Positions 1 through 11,351 of a DNA stretch of 64,000 nucleotides are shown in pieces (position 1 is the first letter of the stretch; each line of letters opens with the position of its first letter). Source of the DNA: Larix kaempferi (taxonomy: Eukaryota > Streptophyta > Pinopsida > Pinales > Pinaceae); NCBI GenBank assembly GCA_027924585.1, contig BSBM01000871.1, positions 62,001-126,000 on the forward strand. Reading direction: 5' to 3'. Made by a program: the position numbers and the translations under genes. Below the pieces are notes generated by a model. That model ran no database searches. It saw nothing but the letters and a program-made list of their open reading frames with translations, and had not been told where the DNA came from.

Positions 1-2
1 GT

Positions 3-1540
3 CGAAGGCTTATAAAAGCTGAAATCCCTGATCAATTCTTAGCAGATTGGTTTATCAAATCAATATTTCCTACTCTTGCCAAAGATGTGGCCATGTTGGG
101 AGCCACGACTGAAGAGAAACTCATTCAGAGTGCTCATCATATGGATTTAGTATATTCCTAATCGGGCACACTTTATGACTTAATACCGCATGCTGTAAGA
201 CCTGTGTCTGATCCAGCTAGGCCGCCAAAAGGACCTCATACCGATGGTGTGATTGGATCCGTAAACCAAGTTGAAAAAATTACCCAACAATTGGGACAAA
301 TGCCAGTTTAAAATCAGCAACCCACAGCTGGCCAGGAAACTCAGCAATCTGCCACTCCTGCCCAAACTTTCGAAGTCCTTATAGTTCAAAATACGGACCC
401 AAAAGAAAAAAAGAAGAAGCAAAAGAAGAAGCCCAATGCTAACCCTAGGACAGGAGATCCACCTAAGGTGAATAATCCTAATGGAGGAAATCATGAAAAT
501 AGGAAAAACAAGTACCCTTGCAAAATTTGCCAAGAAGATCATCCTACCCATCTTTTTCCTCATATGGATGACATTCATCGCATGTTAGCTCAAAAAGGAG
601 GGAAAAAACCACAACCTACTGTCCTAACTCAACCCTTCCCCCAGCAACAACAGATGGTTACTGCGACTCCAGTACCTCCACCAGGAGGAAACCAGGAAAA
701 CCCCCTACAAGAGGGCAATCCACCCAATGCTAATATATTCACAATTGGTGAACATAACATCCATATCCAAACAAGGGCTCGTTCTTATGGAATACCTTCA
801 AAATATTCCGAAACCACTGGATCTCATCCTAGTGGTTTTCTAAATATTGAAAAACCAACCATAGACATGGTGCCTCGACCTCCAAAACGGGTCCTCCGCA
901 AAACAACACACAACCCCAATACGCGAGCTACTCAAAGCTACAATGTGGTTGAAGATTTAGCTCAGGCTCCTTGTGCAATGTCTGCCTTGGAGGTGTTGCA
1001 AAGTTGTCCTGCTCAACGAAAAGCGCTATTGTCTACTATCGATGCTATTGATCCATCAGACACTAGTTTGATCACATTTGACTTAGAACAACCCACATGT
1101 AGGCTTTCCTCACAAATTGCTTTCCAAATTAAAGTAACTTCACATGGTAAGAATATTTTTTGAACCATTGTGGATGAAGGAGCCTCCACGTGTGTCATGT
1201 CACTAGATTGTTGGAAAGCTTTGGGATCACCCATCTTAGTACCATCCCACACAATTCTCAAGAAATTTGATGGTCATTCGTTCCCACCTCATGGACTTAT
1301 CATAGCTTGCCCAGTTGAATTGGGGGGAAAAATAGTTCAAGTAGATGTTGAGGTAGTGGATGCACCCATAGACTACAATTTTCTATTGGGTCGTAGTTGG
1401 ATTCATAAGATGACAGTTGTAGTATCTTCCATATTCTGAGTCATTCGGTTCCTCCACCAAGGGAAGATTGTAACAATCAATCAACTAGATTACTGCACAC
1501 CTGAAACTGGTATCCACTCGAATGTACCTTTTGTAGGGGA
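3..1540 (+). pseudogene. E1 Tat-like gag (C-terminal part) and protease, decayed
   Basis: Remnant of a Ty3/gypsy polyprotein that enters the window mid-gag. Frame 3 from the first base reads like the capsid segment of Tat-1 further right (RRLIKA, DQFLADWF, MDLVY). A zinc knuckle lies near 515-555, with Cys-x2-Cys-x3-His; the last Cys of the Tat-1 version is replaced. A protease follows at about 1165-1440, with DEGAST where most families have D-S/T-G, and a LLGRSW motif downstream. Frame-breaking stops are visible (TAA at about 160, TAA at about 308, TGA at about 1161 and about 1437). At least the 1437 stop matches a CGA in the intact relative, as expected from decay of methylated CpG. No function is expected. 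The assignment to the Tat-1 family is firm, because the same order and motifs recur there. Confidence 0.85.
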
Positions 1541-2259
1541 TTCAACGATGGTGATTCAGGATGTTTGGGTAGGAATTTTTAAAGACTCATCCCTTTTGGG
1601 AACTTTTCCAATTCCACCACCAATATTAACCCCTAACACTGCTCCAATTTTCACCATTACATCGGAAGCATACTTTCCATTAAGAGTTTTTTCTAATTCC
1701 ATTTCGGAGGTTGGTTCCACCTCATCGCTTGGAACCTCCGAAGAAAACACTTTAGAAGAAAAGGATGATGGAATACACATACTTCTGCACACCATGAGGA
1801 AATGGAGAGTAGTGTTCCCTTGTCTACCATAGAGCTCGCTTATCGAGCTATTCAAATGGCCTCGGTAGAACCGGATCAAAATCCTCCCAAGATGGAGGAA
1901 TATGATCCCTATACTTCACCTATTTGGGCCTTGAACTCTCAAAGTAACCATGATATCCTAGATCAAACTTTCTCTTCAGATGAAGCCATCTTAGAGGTTA
2001 TGAACATCTCAGAATGACCCTGGGAGGATATGCATCACAAATCATCGTTTATTCCTAAGATCGACTCATTAGAAGTTAAACCTGAAAAGCTTTACTTCAA
2101 TGATGACAACAGTAAGTACCAATGCTCTGTCCGAATCTACGATGTGAATTCAGAAGGAAATTTGGCGAACATTTCGAAAACCATCCAAATTGATATATCT
2201 ATCAAACCTGGCATCGTTGAGTACATCAACATAGGTGTGGATTGTTCTCCTGAGTAAAT

Positions 2260-3640
2260 AAGATTTTACACTGCTTTATTTAAAACATTTCATGATTTAT
2301 TTGCATGGTCTTATGAAGAACTGCCAGGCATCAATCCCAATATCGTAGAACATGAGATCAAAACCTATCCTAATGCCAAACCTGTGTAGCAAAAACTACG
2401 ACCAATGAACCCTAAGAAGTCTGTTTCCATTAAAGCCGAGGTTGAAAAAGTTTTAAAAGCTAAATTCATCTATCTTGTTCCTTTGACTGATTGGGTATCC
2501 AATCCAGTTCCTATTAACAAAAAACAAGGAACTATCTGGGTTTGTACCGATTTTAGAGATCTAAACTTAGCTTGTCCCAAAGATAACTATCCCACACCCT
2601 TCATTGATCAGATCATTGATGAATGTGTCGGGAATGAAATCTTCTCGTTTATTGACGGCTTCTCTGGTTACAACCAAATCCAAATAAAAAAGGAAGACCT
2701 TTGCTTATAGAAAAATGCCATTCGACCTTAAAAATGTTGGAGCTACTTTTCAAAGAACCATGTCATATTCATTTCACGACATTAAGGACATCATAGAGGT
2801 TTACCTTGATGATTTGGCAGCTAAATCTAAAAAGAGAGTTGAACATGGTGCACATTTACAGGCCATCTTTGAGCGTTGCCGCAAGTACAACAATAGGTTA
2901 AATCCACATAAATGCATGTTTTGTGTGGAATCTGAGAGGTTACTTGGGTTTGTAGTTTCCAAAAAAGAGATCATGGTTAATCCCATCAAGGTCGAGGAAA
3001 TACTTCAGTTTCCTTCCCCGAAAACAATCACTCAACTTCAAAGCCTTCAAGGGAAAGCTAACTACTTGAGGAGATTTGTCGAGAATTTTGCTGAAAAAAG
3101 CTAAAAGTTTCATGTGTCTCTTAAAACAAGATGCAATATTCATATGGGATGACCAAGCTCAATGTTCATTTGATGAAATAAAGAAAGCTTTGGTCTCCGC
3201 CCCGGTGCTTAGTCCACCAAACTATAATAGAGACTTTATGCTATATTTGGCTGCATCTCCTTCCACAATTGGAATGGTATTAGGACAAGAAGACGAATCA
3301 TCTCAAGAACATGTTATTTACTATCTTAGTAAGGGCCTTGCAAGTCTCAAATTGAGGTATTCCCAGGTAGAGAAATTGGCCTTGGCCGCAGTCCATGCTG
3401 TCCAATGACTTAGACATTACATACTTCTAAGGAAAACATCCATAGTGGCTAAAATGAACCCCATGAGACACATTTTGTCCCGCCATGTCATTGGTGGAAA
3501 ATACTCAAAATGGATAGTAATTTTACAAGAATTTGACCTCGAATTCAAAAACACTAAAGCCAAGAAGTTGTTGGCATTCGCTGAATTAATGTCTGAGTTA
3601 CCCATAGAGAAGGAGAGTACTATATCTATTGAAACTTGGG
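2260..3640 (+). pseudogene. E1 reverse transcriptase and RNase H, decayed
   Basis: Continues the E1 pol. Reverse transcriptase motifs are readable: VSNPVPINKKQGT, CTDFRDLN, DGFSGYNQI, LKNVGATFQ and the catalytic YLDDL near 2800-2815. Between the GYNQI block and the FAYRKMPF block, around 2697, about a dozen codons present in Tat-1 are missing, and this deletion shifts the frame. The connected RNase H follows at about 3200-3470. Its first catalytic Asp position reads LAAS instead of the usual DAS, the same change as in Tat-1, so it was probably already inactive in the ancestor. A TGA at about 3406 replaces the CGA of an Arg codon. Further stops and small indels break the frame. Identification is secure; activity is excluded. 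Confidence 0.85.
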
Positions 3641-3747
3641 AAGATGAACATGTATTCCTCATTGCAATTTCTGATCCTTGGTATGGAGCATTCATTATAT
3701 ATCTTCAAACCCAAAGGATCGATCCTCAGCTTTCTAGTATTGAATGA

Positions 3748-4923
3748 TGTCATATTCGACACCGATCTCGAAGATACCTCATCATTGGGGATACTTTGTA
3801 CCGTCGAGGAATTGATATGATATTAAGACATTGTTTAGTACATGAAGAAGCTGAACAAGTGTTGAATGATTGCCATGCTGGAGCATGTGGTGGTCATCTT
3901 TCTAGGTTGGCAACTGCCCAAAAAATCTTGCGTGTAGGATACTTCTAGCCTACAATTTTCAAAGATTGCATTAATGCTGTCAAAAAGTGTCACCCTTGCC
4001 AAATCTACACAAGGAAAATGCGCACACATCCTTCTCCTTTACACCCTGTAGTAACCGTGGCTCCATTTTCAAAATGGGCCATTGATTATATGACGGTCAA
4101 CCCACCATCATCCGATGGCCACCACTACATCATCGTAGCAGTGGACTACTTCACCAAGTGGGCTGAGGCAATGCCTACATTCAATTGCACGGGTAAAACT
4201 ACAACATATTTTCTATTCAATCATGTAATAGCAAGGTTTGGTGTACCCAAAGAGATCACTACCGACAACGGAATTCATTTTAGGAATTCCTCTATGGATG
4301 AGCTTATAGATCAGTTAGGATTACGACATGACTTTTCTTCGCCATATTATCCTCAAGCTAACGGACAAGTAGAATCCATCAATAAATTTTTGAAAACTAT
4401 GTTACAGAGGACTATTAATAAAAACAAGAATAACTGGCACTTGATGTTGTTTACTGCTCTTTGGGCTTACTGAACAACCGCTAAAACTGCAACTGGATTC
4501 ACTCCTTTCCAACTGGTTTATGGAGAAGAAGCTGTGTTGCCAATTGAATGTGAAATCCCATCATTAAAAATCGTTGTCGAACTCCTACCTAACACTTCTG
4601 CAAAAGAGGAAAGGCTCCTCCATCTCCATTCTATTGATGAAACTAGAAGGGAGGCCTCTCTAAATATAGAAGCACACAAGAAGATGGTTAAAACACAATA
4701 TGACAAGTCCATTCATCCCCGAGTCTTTTTTGAAGGCGAGCTGGTTTTAGTTTATGACCAAGACCAAGGTAAAATAGGAGAGGGAAAATTTGTACCTAAA
4801 TGGTTTGGCCCACTTGTTGTCAAAACTGTCTTAAAAAAGGGAGCTTATGAATTGGTCAATTTTGATGGGGAACCCATGTCGGAGATCAGAAATGGTCTCT
4901 ATCTAAAGAAATACTTCGTGTAG
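3748..4923 (+). pseudogene. E1 integrase, decayed
   Basis: Integrase part of the E1 pol. It begins with a linker before the zinc-binding HHCC module (CHAGACGGHLS, then CHPCQ near 3990). The DDE core follows, with the catalytic residues in WAIDYM, ITTDNG and GQVESI between about 4075 and 4385. The C-terminal part ends in NGLYLKKYFV and a TAG at 4921. A TAG at about 3948 and a TGA at about 4471 (WAY-stop-TT, where Tat-1 has Arg) interrupt it. The frame also slips near 3745. Its end is 113 bases before the separate RNase H frame, almost the same spacing as in Tat-1, so the gene order is a family trait and not debris. Confidence 0.85.
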
Positions 4924-5036
4924 GCACTGATGCCTTGCACCACTTGTTGTATTATGTTGTATTCTTTGTAAAAAAAAATTGTACATTAGTTATTTCGGGC
5001 ACACACTTATCTTGCTTGGCATTGTCACTTTGGCAG

Positions 5037-5459
5037 ATGGCACAAGAATCTTTCACATATTTGGGATATGCGGATGGCACCAGCCGTAGTTCTCGGAACA
5101 TTGCTTCTGCTACATGGATCGTTTTCACACCTAATAACAAAGTTCTTAGTTCAGGAGGCATTTTTCTCAGATCTGCAACCAACAATGTTGCAGAATATAG
5201 CGCAGTCATTGACCTTCTTGTCGAGGCTATCACCCTTGGCATCCGACGAATAATCGTCAAACTAGACTCAGAATTAGTTGTATCCCAGTTAAATGGTCAG
5301 TATGAGGTTCGACATCCTACACTGTTCAGAAAGTTTCTATGAGTACGTCTTTTAGAGCGTCAGTTCGAGTTTATTGAATATATACACGTTCCTAGAAGTC
5401 TGAATAGTTTGGCTGATTCTTTATCCAACTATGTACTTGATTGGCATCTAAGTCATTAA
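5037..5459 (+). pseudogene. E1 separate archaeal-type RNase H frame downstream of integrase
   Basis: A 141-codon frame (stop included) with its own ATG, read after the pol stop. It shows the RNase H fold: YADGTS (first Asp), NNVAEYSAVI (Glu), VKLDSELVV (Asp), and LADSLSNY near the end (last Asp), finishing in VLDWHLSH. The four DEDD acidic residues are all present. A single TGA at 5340-5342 splits it. This RNase H is distinct from the inactive one fused to the reverse transcriptase at 3200-3470. The ATG directly follows a pyrimidine-rich stretch and CAG, which could be a splice acceptor (also true in Tat-1). Known Tat elements carry an added RNase H of this type. Placement after the integrase as a separate frame is what stands out here. 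Confidence 0.8.
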
Positions 5460-7647
5460 CATCATACCAAAAAGCAAGCATGTACATTATTTCATGGCCA
5501 ATTTAATTGAACACATCATTTAAGGACATAAGTAAAACCGAAATAACCTAGCTTACATCATAACCCAAAAAGTGTGTAAATTTTGCACACACCAAAAAGA
5601 ATAGTGTAAATGCTTTTCTCTTTTTGATTCTTTTTCTTATAGATAACACCCAAAAAATGTTCATACAAACAAAAAATGAAAAAATTTGGAAAAATTCGAA
5701 AACATGGGAAACTATTTCAAAATTTTCTAGTTGGACATCGAAACTAACCCACTACTGGAAGATCAAAGACTAAAGGTACACAGCTTCTAGAAATTCAAGC
5801 TGAAAGAAGATGCTTTCTCTCATACATCGGCTGCACTATGAACACATATGGTAAATCATGAGTATTTCTTACTTATATTTTATTCATACATGTACAAACT
5901 GTATCCTGTTGATAAAAAGATGCATAACTCCTCAATTTTAGCTATCTTTTTAGATATTAAATACACGTCTGAACCAGTGTCTAACTCAAATGTTGGCTAG
6001 TGAAATATTTTTGATTTCAGGACTTGAATACTTTGATAGTTCAAACTATTTGATTCAGGTAGTTGAGACAGACCATGATTCATGATGATCTATGATTTTG
6101 GCATTTTTCACAAGACTCAAGTTGAAGTAAACCTCATTGAACCATTCCTACTTGGCCATTTCACCAAATTGGATAACCTCAGTCACATGGTATTACTTCA
6201 CGGTTCGTCGACACATAATCCTACTTCATATAACCTACCCGGGGAAGGAACAACTATAAGAGTGTGCACAACTAGATTAGCCCTTGTTTGCAATATGGAT
6301 CTTTGCCTTGGCCTAACCCGTACCCTTGAAAAATTGGCGTATGCCCATGCAACACTCGTTCCTTCCTATGTATCATAGTATTCTTTATTCTTTTTTACAA
6401 AAAATGAAAAAGCATAAAAAATAAAAACACAAAAATCCAAAAAGGTAGAGACTTGAATCACTTCATAGTATAATCCTTGGAGAAAACGACAACAGTCAAT
6501 CCTTGTCGCCCTTAAACGCGGCACATAATTTCATCTCCGCTGTTAGTACGCCATCTGCATTTGCCTTAGGAAACTGTACCAGTATTTTGATCAGATATCC
6601 ACCGATGGGTTATCCTTCCCGTCACCAATGGAGCTTTTCGTTAATGCATCTAGCATTAGCTGATTTCATTAAGGTCGGTTTCTCAAAGTCCTATGTTTCC
6701 AAGTGTCCTTTCTAAGTTGTGTTATGTACCGAGTCGTCCATTCCTAAAATATTCCTGACCAATCATGTCGGACTTCCTTGTGTCAGTATATAGTGTTGGA
6801 TCTTGCAGTTCTACCAAATTATATAATACTATTGATCTTTGTTTCGTATCGGTTGATGTGGGATACATCAATTCCCTCCTTCCGATGGATCTATTCCTAT
6901 CGACGTCAAATCATTATCTGGGACATGGATCTAGAAACCCAAGACTACCTTGGATCTTGCAGTCATTACTGGCAGGTTTCCTCGCAAATGACAGTGGGTA
7001 TACATCAATGACCCCTGATTGTTTGATTCTACAAGTGTTCAAATTCAGAACATCTATTCACACTTGTTAGTTTGTACTCAGTACCTTAAAGTCCATCATC
7101 ATTATCGGTGGGTCTCTTCGCGTCTGTTAATGCTATACATCAATGACCAGTAATCAGATGGTGTTTTATTATGCTCGACATCATATTATTTATTCACATG
7201 ATGTAAACTCGTACTATCATCGGTTTGTATTGAAGACCTTGGGAAAAGCAATTGTATCACTCATCGATGCACTGCCTGAGCTGCGCAAGATTAGACTGCC
7301 ATGTCAAAATCCCAAAAAGACTTTGTTCTCACACTCATCAAAGTGCACATTTACATTTTCAAAAAAAATTGCTTTTGACATGGATCCACTGTGTATTGTT
7401 CGTGGCCATGCTTGTTTACTGCTGAGCATGGGTATGCTCTCCTCAAGAAGATATTATATATTTGAGATATTGCTATGTTTTGTAGGTGTGATCCTCAATC
7501 CTGTTCCTATGAGTTTTCCTTCCCTTATCCTTGCTTTGAACGATAAAGAGTATCAATACAAAGAGTATTAGTATAAAGAGTATCAGTATATCAAGTATAA
7601 ATTTCAGTAATGTATTTTTCCCCTTAGCTCTGCTTCGGACCTCAGAC
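5460..7647 (+). other. E1 3' untranslated region
   Basis: No convincing coding frame; the short ORFs here show no family motif. Part of it, about 6800-7050, is alignable with Tat-1 in the opposite orientation at about 10860-11010 (for example TATTCCTATCGAC against TATTCCTGTCGAC, followed by a shared AAATCA block). This confirms it as the stretch between pol and the 3' LTR. Unlike Tat-1, I find no antisense accessory gene and no stem-loop series here. The AT-rich 5580-5720 part is low-complexity. Confidence 0.6.
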
Positions 7648-7660
7648 ATTAGAGGGCATC
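7648..7660 (+). other. E1 polypurine tract
   Basis: The purine-rich ATTAGAGGGCATC directly precedes TGTTAAC. It parallels the Tat-1 tract (TTTAGGGGGCATC before TGTTATA). It marks the start of plus-strand DNA synthesis and so the left edge of the 3' LTR. Confidence 0.65.
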
Positions 7661-8290
7661 TGTTAACAATCAAATTGACACCCTTAACTAAGTGAAGGAT
7701 CAACATATGTTTACCATGCACCCGTGACAGGAAAGTCATGACACAAGTTTAGTCAGAGACGAATCCTCTTTGAGAAATGCATTAAAATGCATAAACTCTG
7801 TGTAAAACATCCTAAGTGGTGCAAAAAAGCCTAAAAACTATTGAAAAGTGGGTTTTCAAGTAAAAGTGATCTAAAATCAGGAAAGGGGATTATCCCACAC
7901 TCAAAAGAGAAACCTAAGGCACATTTCCCAATGTTATATAAGAAAGGAATGGGAGGCATGGTAAAGGGAGACAAAAAGAAGAGCAAAGGCATGCTGAGGA
8001 GATTCTGAAGGAGGAAAACAACTCAAATTCTTCGAAAGCAAGGGTGAAGGAAGGGAAGCTCATTTGTAATGGAGGAAGGATTCTCACCTAGGTCCATGGT
8101 AAGAATGTATTTCTCCATTATTCTAATATGAAGTAGTTCAAGTTTCTACCATTTTAGTGTTGAATGTTTGCTTATCTTGCATGATTCTAATTCTGAAATG
8201 TTGTTAGATCTAAATGAATGCTTACTGAATGAACTTAGATCTTAAGAAATTTGTGATAATTGCTTCATTCCTGACATAGAATTTCACCAA
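7661..8290 (+). repeat. E1 3' LTR, right end not resolved
   Basis: Starts with TGTTAAC right after the polypurine tract. A TATA-like GTTATATAAG lies near 7932-7942, as expected for the U3/R border. The other LTR of this element lies left of the window, so the end cannot be found by comparison. The boundary with the GyB fragment falls between about 8150 and 8330. Confidence 0.5.
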
Positions 8291-8334
8291 TTCTTAGTAA
8301 TATAGTTTATTTAGAGTAGGCACGTCCCTGCTCT

Positions 8335-9261
8335 ATATGCTATTATCACTCTGCCATGGATAGACGAGCTCATTGACTGTCTAAAAGGTGCTAAATTCTT
8401 TACTAAGCTTGACTTAAGTCGGGATACCATCAGATTCCAATCGAGCCCTCAGATGTGTGGAAAACTGCTTTCAAAACCAAGGAAGGATTGTTTGAATGGT
8501 TAGTCATGCCTTTCGGACTAACCAACGCACCTGCGAACTTCATGTGACATATGGATAATCTTCTTTGACCTTTCATCGGAAAATGGGTTATTTTCTACCT
8601 CAACGATATATTGATTTTCAGTCAATCATGGGAAGAACATGTCGGACATCTTCGACAAGTCCTCAACAATCTCCAGCAAGATCGGCTTTATCTGAACATG
8701 GACAAGTGCTCTTTTGCGATGACCAGCATCAAATATTTGGGGCATGTAATTGACTTTACAGGCATTCACGTTGATCCAGAAAAAGTATAGATCCTCAAAG
8801 ATTGGCCCATTCCTAGAAGTATTCAAGAACTAAGAAGTTTTCTTGGTATGGCGAATTTCTATCAACTATTCATAGTCGGCTTTAGTCACATAGCCCGACC
8901 CTTGAATTAGTTGACGAAGGGAAATGAGAAAACTGTCTTCCAGTGGACAACAACACAACAAGTAGCTTTTGAGCAACTCAAACACAAGCTCTGCACTAAA
9001 CCAGGACTTGTGTTACCTGATTTGCATCAACCCTTTGAGAATTAGACGGACGCATTGGAATATGCCTTGGGCACAGTGATCACTCAGTCCGGTCACCCAG
9101 TCGATTTTGATTCCGATACTTTTAACGATAAATTTAGAAGATACTCGACGTACGAAAAAGAACTGTACGCCATTGTGCAAGCTCTCAAGCAATTGAAGCA
9201 TTACATCCTTGGCAAGGAAACGGTCATTCTCATTGATCATAAGCCTCTATAGTTTGCTCTG
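8335..9261 (+). pseudogene. GyB chromovirus-like reverse transcriptase and start of RNase H (piece 1 of 3)
   Basis: Decayed Ty3/gypsy pol, 5' truncated. Readable blocks include [20 protein letters not shown] near 8350-8410, the palm region near 8580 with YLNDI in place of YLDDI (a catalytic Asp is Asn), then KCSFAMTSIKYLGHVI, and the RNase H with TDALEYALGTVI, YEKELYAIVQALK and ILIDHKPL just before 9250. Several in-frame stops and indels occur. The reading is cut at 9261, inside FAL, by the Tat-1 insertion and resumes at 24916. With the pieces at 24916 and 32475 it forms one element. The sequence type, with GHFGVEKM in the integrase and a chromodomain-like tail, points to a chromovirus, moderately sure. 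Confidence 0.8.
9257..9261. repeat. Target-site duplication of Tat-1, left copy
   Basis: CTCTG directly before the left LTR is repeated directly after the right LTR at 24911-24915. Five bases is the normal duplication length for Ty3/gypsy integrase, and a perfect match confirms both element borders. Confidence 0.95.
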
Positions 9262-10241
9262 TGTTATGTGGAATTCTGCCCTACGGATAAGTCAAAATTC
9301 CCTTAGCCTAAAGCAGACTTTAACTAACTCTAGGCTAAGAACAAAACGAAACAAATGCAACCTTGAATCCCTAGATCTAACAAACATCTCAGGATTAAAA
9401 TGCTGAAGAGAATAGAAGGAGTTTAACTGACCTTATGTCCAAACGCTTGTTTTTGGTATTTGCTCCAAGCTCCAAGTCCTCACAAGTAAACCTGTTAAAA
9501 TGGAACCAAAACACAAGTATGCGCTATTCTCTAACAACCTGAAACATGAGTTAGAATCTAAATCTATGAAAGATACAAATCATATCATTAAAACAAGATT
9601 AACACAAATGATTTGGGAAAACAAGACAAGTTATTCCATTACAACTTGAAGATTACTTACAATGGGTGCTTGATCTCCAAGCCAATCCTCCAACTCCAAG
9701 TGTCTTCTCCTCTAGCTATCTCCACAACGCTGCAAGACCATAAGTTTGGTGCTCTCAAGAGTCCCCCCCTTTTCCAATGGCATGCCTCTCTTTTATAGTG
9801 AATGGTGAGGTTAACCAACAAGAGAGATGGGTGGATCTAAGGAGGGATAAGTGGATCAGGGTTTCTAATCGAAGGAGATAAGTTGAGATCGAATCGAGGA
9901 ACCCAATCTTCCATTATCTTCGAAAATCCAAAATCCCACAAGCCAAGGGCAAAAAGCTATTAAAAGGGTACCGCGTTTTGCAAAGTCTGCAGAACGCGGC
10001 ACTGCCACGCTTTGAGGAAAAAGCAGAACGCGGTAGTGTCTAGTACCGCGTTTTGGGAAAATAGCAAGGCGCGGTAGTGTGTAAAAATAAAGTCCAAGGT
10101 GGGTCAAAACTTGCCAGGGTGGATTCACCTTCAAGGTTGACTCATCATCTGTCTCTTCTGGATGGTTTAAAACAGTAGGGAAAGTGTCGTCAACTTGTTT
10201 TGTGATGGGGATGCGACACCGTGAAACATAGAGGTATAACA
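9262..10241 (-). repeat. Tat-1 3' LTR
   Basis: 980 bp, matching 23931-24910 throughout. A GC-rich segment at 9969-10080 carries repeated TACCGCG and CGCGGTAGTG-type motifs (see the motif clusters). Short ORFs within it are not genes. Confidence 0.95.
9969..10080. repeat. GC-rich CGCGG(T/C)A(C/G)TG motif cluster in the LTR
   Basis: Contains AACGCGGCACTG, AACGCGGTAGTG and GGCGCGGTAGTG together with two TACCGCG copies in opposite sense. The segment is duplicated in the other LTR at 24638-24749, and related clusters occur at 12439-12560 and 23578-23693. Confidence 0.7.
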
Positions 10242-10255
10242 GATGCCCCCTAAAG
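10242..10255 (-). other. Tat-1 polypurine tract
   Basis: On the minus strand it reads CTTTAGGGGGCATC and abuts the TGTTAT start of the 3' LTR. It is the plus-strand primer site. Confidence 0.85.
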
Positions 10256-11340
10256 TGTGAGGTCAGAAGGGACTGATGGCCGAAAGACTTTACGAATATA
10301 ATGTGCAGAGATAGCATCGAGGAGAGCGACACGGAGCTGAAATGGAAAAAAAGTGTTAGATATACCACCGAGGCGGGCATTCCCATGCTCGGAAACAAAT
10401 GACTCAAAGCATGGCTGCCGACCAATACATTGCAGATCCATGAGTACTGAGATAATGTAAACTGTGGACGGATCATGGCTACTATGAACAATCGTAGATC
10501 CATGGGACAATAACGACACAGCCACGACCAATACAATAAGTGGATCTGTGTGACAATACAAGAGACATCTCCATCGCAGCCTGGACGCAGTCAAGATACA
10601 GTGATGCGCCCAGGGTCTTCTACCCGATCGCATAAAGATACGAATCTAACCATGTGATTACAAGATGTTGAAGTCGAACATGGAAGAAACCATTTGATTA
10701 CCGGTCAATGATGTGGACCGTTAACAAATGCGAGGGAGATCACCAATAATGACAATGATTCCCAAGGTATCAATAGTACATCTCAATGAAATGCGAATGA
10801 ATGAGTTGATGTCGAACATCCGAGAGATTGCTTGATCAGAGGTCAATGAGGTGAACCTGCTGTCAAACACGAGGAAACCTGCCATTGAGGCATGCAGGTA
10901 CCAAGGTACTAATGGTTGATTTCTAAGTCTAATTCCCGGATAGTGATTTGGTGTCGACAGGAATAGACTCGTCGAAGGTGGGCCATGATGATTCCCACAT
11001 CATCGACACGAAATCGGCACATATGATAGGATGATGAAGTAATGGGATATGTACTGACACAGCGGAGGCCTGACACAATGAATGACTCGATACAATGCAA
11101 CCCTTTGAACATATAACGGCATGTAACAAGACTTGGCAGCAGGGATTATTGAAAAATAGAGGATAGACACCAGATGAGTGGACTCGTGGCCAGGGAGACG
11201 ACCCATGATGATGACTATGCCTCAATGAAAGACGGATACCCAAATATAGACAAGAGATGGACACATGCCATGTTCAAAGGTAATGACTGACAAGCTGCCA
11301 TAGATAAACTTGAATTGTTTCCCCATATTTCCCCGACATG
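10256..11340 (-). other. Tat-1 3' untranslated region shared with E1
   Basis: Non-coding. About 10860-11010 is alignable with E1 at about 6800-7050 when reversed, so this block belongs to the family. I see no conserved frame in it. Confidence 0.55.
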
Positions 11341-11351
11341 ATGGACGAGTA

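Noticed and set aside
6082-7571. Several short frames of 60-142 codons in the E1 3' region
   Set aside because: No conserved motif, and the homologous Tat-1 region has no matching frame.
9865-10633. Overlapping 223- and 127-codon frames across the Tat-1 LTR border
   Set aside because: They cross the LTR/polypurine-tract border in conflicting frames, and only the LTR part recurs in the other LTR. No protein features.
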